DNA from: Ruminococcus sp.
GTDB lineage: Bacteria; Bacillota; Clostridia; Oscillospirales; Ruminococcaceae
Assembly: GCA_017519145.1 (NCBI GenBank)
Contig: JAFWTA010000036.1
Location: forward strand, 1-52,797
Length of the DNA: 52,797 bases
Direction: 5' to 3'
Of this stretch, positions 48,236 through 52,797 are shown piece by piece. Each line of letters begins with the position of its first letter. Positions within the stretch are counted from its first letter, which is position 1. The notes beneath the pieces were generated by a model, which saw nothing but the letters and a program-made list of their open reading frames with translations, ran no database searches and was not told where the DNA came from. Both the position numbers and the translations under genes were made by a program.

Positions 48236-49612
48236 TCACTTTCCCAGCTTGCTCTTGAGCTTTCTGAGAGTATAGCCCTCGTTTATCTTCATAACGCCTC
48301 TGTCGATAGCCAGTGCATAGTCGGGAACGTCCCTTGTTACGGTGGTTCCTGCGGCTGTGTATACAGCCTTGCCCAGCTTTACGGGAGCGATGAGATTGGT
48401 GTTGCAGCCGACGAAGCAGTTGTCCCCGATAACACAGCGGCTCTTTGCGATACCGTCGTAGTTTACGGTAACAGTTCCGCAGCCGATGTTCACGCGCTTT
48501 CCGATGTCGCTGTCGCCGACGTAGGCAAGATGCGCGATGGCAGTCTTTTCGCCGATGGTGGAGTTCTTTATCTCCACGAAGTCGCCTATCTTAGCGCCCG
48601 ACTTCACAACGCTGTCGGGACGTATATGAACGTAGGGACCTATCTTTACGCCCGACTCTATCTCCGACTCGTAAGCCTGCACTGTGTGGAGGTTCACATC
48701 GTCGCCTATCTTACAGTTCTCCACCACAGTATTGGGACCTATCTTGCAGTTCCTGCCGATGGTGGTATTTTTTCTTATTATAGTATTGGGAAGTATCTCC
48801 GTACCCACACCTATCTCAACGCCGCGCTCGATGACAACGCCGTCTGTGCAGGTAAACTCAACGCCGTTGGCAAGGTGCTTTTCGATAACAGCCATTCTTG
48901 CGTAGGTGTTCAGCTCAAGGAGGTCCTTTCTGTCGTTGGCTCCCCTGATGATATCGGCGTTCTCGGACTTGTACGCGCCTGCGTTCTTGCCTTCTGCAAG
49001 AGCGATGGCGATGGTGTCGGTGAGGTAGTACTCGTTCTGCACATTATCATTGCTGAGCTTGCCAAGAAGCTCGATGAGGTCGGCGGTCCTGAACCAGTAT
49101 GTGCCGGAATTCACTTCTTTTATCTGACGCTGCTCCTCGGTAGCGTCCTTCTGCTCAACTATGCCGCTGATGCCGCCTGCCGAGCGGATTATCCTGCCGT
49201 AGCCGAAAGGATTTTCCAGCTCTGCAGTGATGACCGTAACAGCGTTGTTCTGCTGCTTGTGGATTATAAGAGACTCCTTGATGGTCTCGGCATCGATAAA
49301 GGGCGCATCTCCGCAGAGCACGAGGGTATGCCCCTCAGTATCCTCCTCGAGGAAAGGCACAGCCTGCTTTACAGCGTGACCTGTACCAAGTCTTTCAGCC
49401 TGAAGCACGGTCTTGTACTGACCGTCCAGATACTCATCTATCATCTCGCCCTTGAAGCCCTTGACCACGCATATATCCGTAAGGTCAGCCGCTTCACAGG
49501 CAGATATCACCCAGCGGAGCATGGGCTCGCCGAGAACCTTGAAAAGAGGCTTGGGCATTTCCGCCTTCATGCGCTTGCCCTGTCCGCCTGCAAGAATAAC
49601 TGCTTTGTTCAT
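48236..49612 (-). CDS. glmU: Bifunctional GlcNAc-1-phosphate uridylyltransferase / GlcN-1-phosphate acetyltransferase
   Basis: A 458-aa enzyme making UDP-GlcNAc for cell wall. The N-terminal uridylyltransferase has LAGGQGKRMKAEMPKPL and LVLCGDAPFI. The C-terminal left-handed beta helix shows hexapeptide repeats (IGVGTEILPNTIIRKNTTIGRNCKIG) and the NYDG catalytic region. ATG at 49612 follows AGGAGG by 8 nt; an in-frame start 18 nt upstream overlaps that site. It is the last gene after the esterase. Confidence 0.96.
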   Translation of the reverse strand: MNKAVILAGGQGKRMKAEMPKPLFKVLGEPMLRWVISACEAADLTDICVVKGFKGEMIDEYLDGQYKTVLQAERLGTGHAVKQAVPFLEEDTEGHTLVLCGDAPFIDAETIKESLIIHKQQNNAVTVITAELENPFGYGRIIRSAGGISGIVEQKDATEEQRQIKEVNSGTYWFRTADLIELLGKLSNDNVQNEYYLTDTIAIALAEGKNAGAYKSENADIIRGANDRKDLLELNTYARMAVIEKHLANGVEFTCTDGVVIERGVEIGVGTEILPNTIIRKNTTIGRNCKIGPNTVVENCKIGDDVNLHTVQAYESEIESGVKIGPYVHIRPDSVVKSGAKIGDFVEIKNSTIGEKTAIAHLAYVGDSDIGKRVNIGCGTVTVNYDGIAKSRCVIGDNCFVGCNTNLIAPVKLGKAVYTAAGTTVTRDVPDYALAIDRGVMKINEGYTLRKLKSKLGK

Positions 49613-49631
49613 TGTGTTTTCCTCCTGCATT

Positions 49632-50792
49632 TTAACTTTCAGATTTATTTTCGGGTGGGAAGTTCTGCTTCAGATAGTCCTTCAGCATATCTTCCACATA
49701 ATTGTTGTGATAGCAATCCTCATATATTTTAAGTTCTGCATCTGTACCATGTGAGGTAAGTCTTTCATAAAGCGCCGTTGCTTCCTCAGTCATATTTTTA
49801 TTGCCGTCATAGTTATCCTCGAAAGAAGAATTTTCTCTGCCGCCTGCACATATTAATACGTTCTTATCCATAGTCTCATTGCGGTCAAAATAGTCAAATT
49901 CCCGTGTATACGCATAGGGATCTGTAATAACACTCGGATCATAAAGCTGCTCATCGAAAGAATGATAATAATTCCAGAATGCCATGCTTCCCATTATGTA
50001 CCTTGCAAATGGCTGATATTCATATCTGTCTGAATTGCAGAGAGCGTAGTGAGAGAACGTTCCTCCGCAGGAATGTCCGAAAAATACGGAGCGTGACTCG
50101 TCGATCTTATAGTTCAGAGCAACAGTCCGCATGAGGTCGTCAGTAATAAAATCGAGGAATTCTTTCTGGCGAATTATAAATTTATCAAGCCGTTCTTCAT
50201 CACCGCCGCCGTTTCTGTCATAATCATAGCCAAGCGTAACAAATATCATCGGAGCTGCTTCACCGTCGCTGATAAACTGGCGAAGATCAGGTATTAATTT
50301 GAACCAATACGCAGGATCGGTCATAAGAAATACTGGGTATTCCTTGTTTTTATCATAGTCTGGCGGAAGTATGACATGGACGAGAAAGTCTGTGTCAAGC
50401 TGTTCATCATATATTTTTATCTCTCGAATATCATCTGTGAATTTCTTCACTTTTAGTTCCGCAGCATCTGGCATGGCATAGAAGTTACGACCGTTTTTGC
50501 TAAGACTAAAACACTTCTCAGGATCAAGGAGTGTAAACTCACGGAAGCTCGATCTCTCCTTTTCCTTTTCGGTCATATTATCCGAGCAGATAAGCCCATC
50601 GTAGTATTCAACGGTCACTTTTGTAGTCGGTTCCGTTGCAGGCTCTGTTTCTGCCTCTGTTGCAGTTCCCGCAGTTGTCGCGGCAGCTGTAGTTTCGACC
50701 GTAGCAGACGAGGTCTCGCCTTTTCCCGCGCAGGAAGCAGCCGAAGCCGCCGTAAGTCCGCATATCAGAAGCGCTGATAAAAGTTTTTTCAC
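49632..50792 (-). CDS. Lipoprotein alpha/beta-hydrolase, esterase D/IroE-like
   Basis: A 386-aa lipoprotein (AASAASC lipobox, then a Thr/Ala/Glu-rich linker to about residue 58) with an alpha/beta-hydrolase domain. The nucleophile motif is GHSCGG; HVILPPDYDKNKEYPVFLMTDP is typical for Esterase D. The catalytic His is probably in DCYHNNY. The start is GTG at 50792 with AGGGGA 8 nt upstream. The substrate may be an acylated wall polymer, sugar ester or siderophore; unknown. More AT-rich codons than neighbours. Confidence 0.87.
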   Translation of the reverse strand: MKKLLSALLICGLTAASAASCAGKGETSSATVETTAAATTAGTATEAETEPATEPTTKVTVEYYDGLICSDNMTEKEKERSSFREFTLLDPEKCFSLSKNGRNFYAMPDAAELKVKKFTDDIREIKIYDEQLDTDFLVHVILPPDYDKNKEYPVFLMTDPAYWFKLIPDLRQFISDGEAAPMIFVTLGYDYDRNGGGDEERLDKFIIRQKEFLDFITDDLMRTVALNYKIDESRSVFFGHSCGGTFSHYALCNSDRYEYQPFARYIMGSMAFWNYYHSFDEQLYDPSVITDPYAYTREFDYFDRNETMDKNVLICAGGRENSSFEDNYDGNKNMTEEATALYERLTSHGTDAELKIYEDCYHNNYVEDMLKDYLKQNFPPENKSES

Positions 50793-50809
50793 GTTCTGAT
50801 TCCCCTTTA

Positions 50810-51364
50810 TCAGCCGTTGCCCTTATCGGCAGCTGCCTCAAGGCTTGCCTCGTCCATGGGGATAAGCTTCCAGCCCTCACCGTCAACATTAACGACGATT
50901 ATGTCCTCGTCGAAGGACGCATCCTTGCCGCTCTCCGTTGTAACTACCGTCATTTTCAGCTTATAGCCGTCTGTCACCTTATAGGGACCGGCGCTGATAT
51001 TGAGCATCTGTGCATAGGCATCAAAATATGTGCCCGCACCCTGCAAAGCCTTGTCGCTGAGCTTTACCTCTCCCGAGGTGGAGCAGCTCTTGAACGAGCC
51101 GTCTGCGCCCGATTTCATGGCGGATTCCAGCTGATCCATAAGACCGCTGCTCTTCAGTCCCGAAACCAGCTCATCGGGATACATACAGGCGAGCATATCA
51201 TCGCTGTTGCCGCTGAAAACATCCTTTGAAAAATCGCTTACACAGGTATCGGCAGCCTTGGGAAGAAGCCTGCTTTCAGCCTTGTCTCCGTCCTTGCCGC
51301 CGCAGGAAACTGCCGCACAGCCCATCAATGCCAGTGAAAGTATAGTCGCAGTAATTTTTTTCAT
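50810..51364 (-). CDS. Lipoprotein of unknown function, 184 aa
   Basis: Signal peptide with lipobox GCAAVSCGG (lipid Cys near residue 21). The mature part starts with a helix (KAADTCVSDFSKDVFSGNSDDMLACMYPDELVSGL) and ends in strands (EDIIVVNVDGEGWKLI), the layout of NTF2-like/DUF4878 lipoproteins. ATG at 51364 follows GGAG by 6 nt; an extended frame upstream is rejected. It lies 17 nt before the esterase lipoprotein in one operon. Confidence 0.8.
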   Translation of the reverse strand: MKKITATILSLALMGCAAVSCGGKDGDKAESRLLPKAADTCVSDFSKDVFSGNSDDMLACMYPDELVSGLKSSGLMDQLESAMKSGADGSFKSCSTSGEVKLSDKALQGAGTYFDAYAQMLNISAGPYKVTDGYKLKMTVVTTESGKDASFDEDIIVVNVDGEGWKLIPMDEASLEAAADKGNG

Positions 51365-51556
51365 AATAAACTCCTTGTTATTTAACGGTTTTGCAGCTTT
51401 CCAAATGTGCTGCCATGTATTTATTTTTACATACTTTAACAATAAATGCAAGCCTTTTTCGCAGAAAACAAAGTTGTTTGTTAAATTTTGTACAAACTGC
51501 AATAAAATAAAGGAGTAATTTTTGTCATCACATATATGGTAATTTTTTCTGAGATG

Positions 51557-51565
51557 TGTTATAAT
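51557..51565 (+). promoter_or_regulatory. Extended -10 promoter of ppdK
   Basis: TGTTATAAT (TG-N-TATAAT, -10 at 51560-51565) with a poor -35 box, about 67 bp before the ppdK ATG. Confidence 0.65.
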
Positions 51566-51631
51566 AGGTATAACTCGGATAATGCCCCCACAGGTCTTGT
51601 CCGGTAATGTTAAAAATGGAGGTATACACCA

Positions 51632-52797
51632 ATGGCAAATAAGTATTGTTACCTTTTCTCAGAGGGTAATGCCAACATGAGAGAGCTTCTCGGCGGTAAG
51701 GGCGCAAACCTGGCTGAGATGACAAACATCGGTCTCCCTGTTCCCCAGGGCTTCACGATCACAACAGAGGCTTGTACTCAGTATTATGAGGACGGCGGTA
51801 TCTCTGACGAGATCCAGGCTGAGATCAATGAGTACATCACAAAGATGGAAGGAATCACCGGCAAGAAGTTCGGCGACAAGGAGAATCCTCTCCTCGTTTC
51901 TGTACGTTCTGGTGCAAGAGCTTCAATGCCCGGTATGATGGATACAATCCTTAACCTCGGTCTCAATGAGACAGTTGTTAACACTATCGCTGAAAAGTCC
52001 AACAACCCCAGATGGGCTTGGGACTGCTACAGAAGATTCATCCAGATGTATTCTGACGTAGTTATGGAAGTTGGTAAGAAGTACTTTGAAGAGCTTATCG
52101 ACAAGATGAAGGAAGAAAAGGGCGTTACACAGGACGTTGAGCTCACAGCTGAGGATCTCAAGACTCTCGCAGGTCAGTTCAAGGCTGAGTACAAGGCTAA
52201 GATCGGTGTAGACTTCCCTGACGATCCCAAGGAGCAGCTCATGGGAGCTATCAAGGCTGTATTCCGTTCATGGGACAACCCCAGAGCTAACGTTTACAGA
52301 CGTGATAACGATATTCCTTTCTCATGGGGTACTGCTGTTAACGTACAGTCAATGGCATTCGGTAACATGGGCGACGACTGCGGTACAGGTGTTGCCTTCA
52401 CAAGAGATCCTGCTACAGGTGAGAAGAAGCTCATGGGCGAGTTCCTTACAAACGCTCAGGGCGAGGACGTTGTTGCAGGCGTTCGTACTCCTATGCCTAT
52501 CCAGCAGATGGCTGAGACATTCCCTGAGGCTTTCAAGCAGTTCCAGGAAGTTTGCCAGACTCTCGAAAATCACTATCACGATATGCAGGATATGGAGTTC
52601 ACTGTTGAGAACAAGAAGCTCTATATGCTCCAGACAAGAAACGGTAAGAGAACTGCACAGGCTGCTCTCAAGATCGCTTGTGACCTCGTTGATGAGGGCA
52701 TGAAGACAGAGCAGGAAGCTGTTGCAATGATCGACCCCAGAAACCTCGATACACTTCTCCACCCCCAGTTCGATACAAAGGCTCTCAAGGCTGCTAC
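51632..52797 (+). CDS. ppdK: Pyruvate, phosphate dikinase, N-terminal part (cut by window end)
   Basis: The frame from ATG 51632 (TGGAGG 9 nt upstream) is open to the window end, giving 388 residues of a protein normally about 870-900 aa. Visible: MANKYCYLFSEGNANMRELLGGKGANLAEMTNIGLPVPQGF, SVRSGARASMPGMMDTILNLGLN, FTRDPATGEKKLMGEFL and MLQTRNGKRT, all of the nucleotide-binding domain. The catalytic His and PEP domain lie outside. The enzyme interconverts pyruvate/ATP/Pi and PEP/AMP/PPi and serves PPi-based glycolysis in anaerobes. Strongly biased codon use suggests high expression. Confidence 0.96.
   Translation, partial: MANKYCYLFSEGNANMRELLGGKGANLAEMTNIGLPVPQGFTITTEACTQYYEDGGISDEIQAEINEYITKMEGITGKKFGDKENPLLVSVRSGARASMPGMMDTILNLGLNETVVNTIAEKSNNPRWAWDCYRRFIQMYSDVVMEVGKKYFEELIDKMKEEKGVTQDVELTAEDLKTLAGQFKAEYKAKIGVDFPDDPKEQLMGAIKAVFRSWDNPRANVYRRDNDIPFSWGTAVNVQSMAFGNMGDDCGTGVAFTRDPATGEKKLMGEFLTNAQGEDVVAGVRTPMPIQQMAETFPEAFKQFQEVCQTLENHYHDMQDMEFTVENKKLYMLQTRNGKRTAQAALKIACDLVDEGMKTEQEAVAMIDPRNLDTLLHPQFDTKALKAA

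Noticed and set aside
48131-49732. 533-codon plus-strand frame opposite glmU
   Set aside because: Antisense shadow of glmU, whose product is unmistakable; long because of the codon bias of glmU.
1-52797. Integrated phage, transposon or conjugative element
   Set aside because: No integrase, transposase, relaxase or capsid-type protein, and the tRNA genes at the left edge show no visible attachment-site duplication within the window.

Overview
The window looks like a chromosomal segment of an anaerobic, Gram-positive gut or rumen bacterium of the Ruminococcus type (Oscillospiraceae, Clostridia). The reasons are Firmicutes gene order (rsmD-coaD, ymdB-spoVS, asp23-fakA, rimP-nusA-rnpM-ylxQ-infB-rbfA), a sporulation gene (spoVS), a GH94 cellobiose phosphorylase, pyruvate phosphate dikinase, DUF6442 proteins, and exported proteins with the signal-peptide style KKI..AIAATAMCA.PM. 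No phage, integrase, transposase or CRISPR array was found. This is inference from gene content; no 16S gene is present.

Layout. 1-137: tRNA-Asp (cut by the window edge) and tRNA-Val behind a consensus promoter. 327-4004: YtrA-type GntR regulator, ABC transporter and CPBP membrane protease operon with its operator. 4176-5821: rsmD, coaD and a coiled-coil protein. 6092-9598 (minus): recG, spoVS, ymdB, DUF4236. 9858-11991: asp23-like gene and fakA. 12210-17523 (minus): Gld-like ABC exporter operon. 17634-26643 (minus): the translation/transcription cluster rimP-nusA-rnpM-ylxQ-infB-(183-aa protein)-rbfA-nrnA-truB-ribF. 26767-28095: a membrane-anchored choloylglycine-hydrolase-like enzyme and a small ORF. 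28178-30584 (minus): an HTH-cupin-acyl-CoA synthetase fusion. 30710-31692 (minus): two related secreted proteins. 32167-34908: cellobiose phosphorylase behind a long hairpin-rich leader. 35057-36053: DUF6442-DUF6442-XRE cassette. 36325-37491: a lipoprotein. 37586-43283 (minus): ispD, PHP phosphatase, pth, mfd. 43525-46405 (minus): histidine kinase and response regulator. 46519-47371: an orphan TPR-like protein. 47373-48226: 850 bp without a convincing protein gene, containing a promoter-hairpins-terminator unit that is my best candidate for an uncharacterised non-coding RNA. 48236-51364 (minus): lipoprotein, esterase, glmU. 51632-end: ppdK, cut by the window edge.

How parts work together. Most genes are housekeeping: ribosome and tRNA maturation, translation initiation, DNA repair, CoA, flavin, isoprenoid and cell-wall precursor supply. 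The accessory layer is membrane and envelope sensing (YtrA operon, Gld-like exporter, two-component system) and sugar/energy metabolism (cellobiose phosphorolysis, PPi-linked glycolysis through PPDK).

The most unusual content is between genes. At least nine intergenic loci carry degenerate 7-bp tandem repeats. In several loci these form inverted arms around hairpin cores, and copies of the cores differ by compensatory changes. The same loci carry AT-rich 15-bp-stem hairpins that also covary. Several transcripts begin with a hairpin within about 10-20 nt of the predicted start, and three terminators share one stem sequence. Promoter, hairpin and repeat calls were made by eye; no database search or folding program was run.
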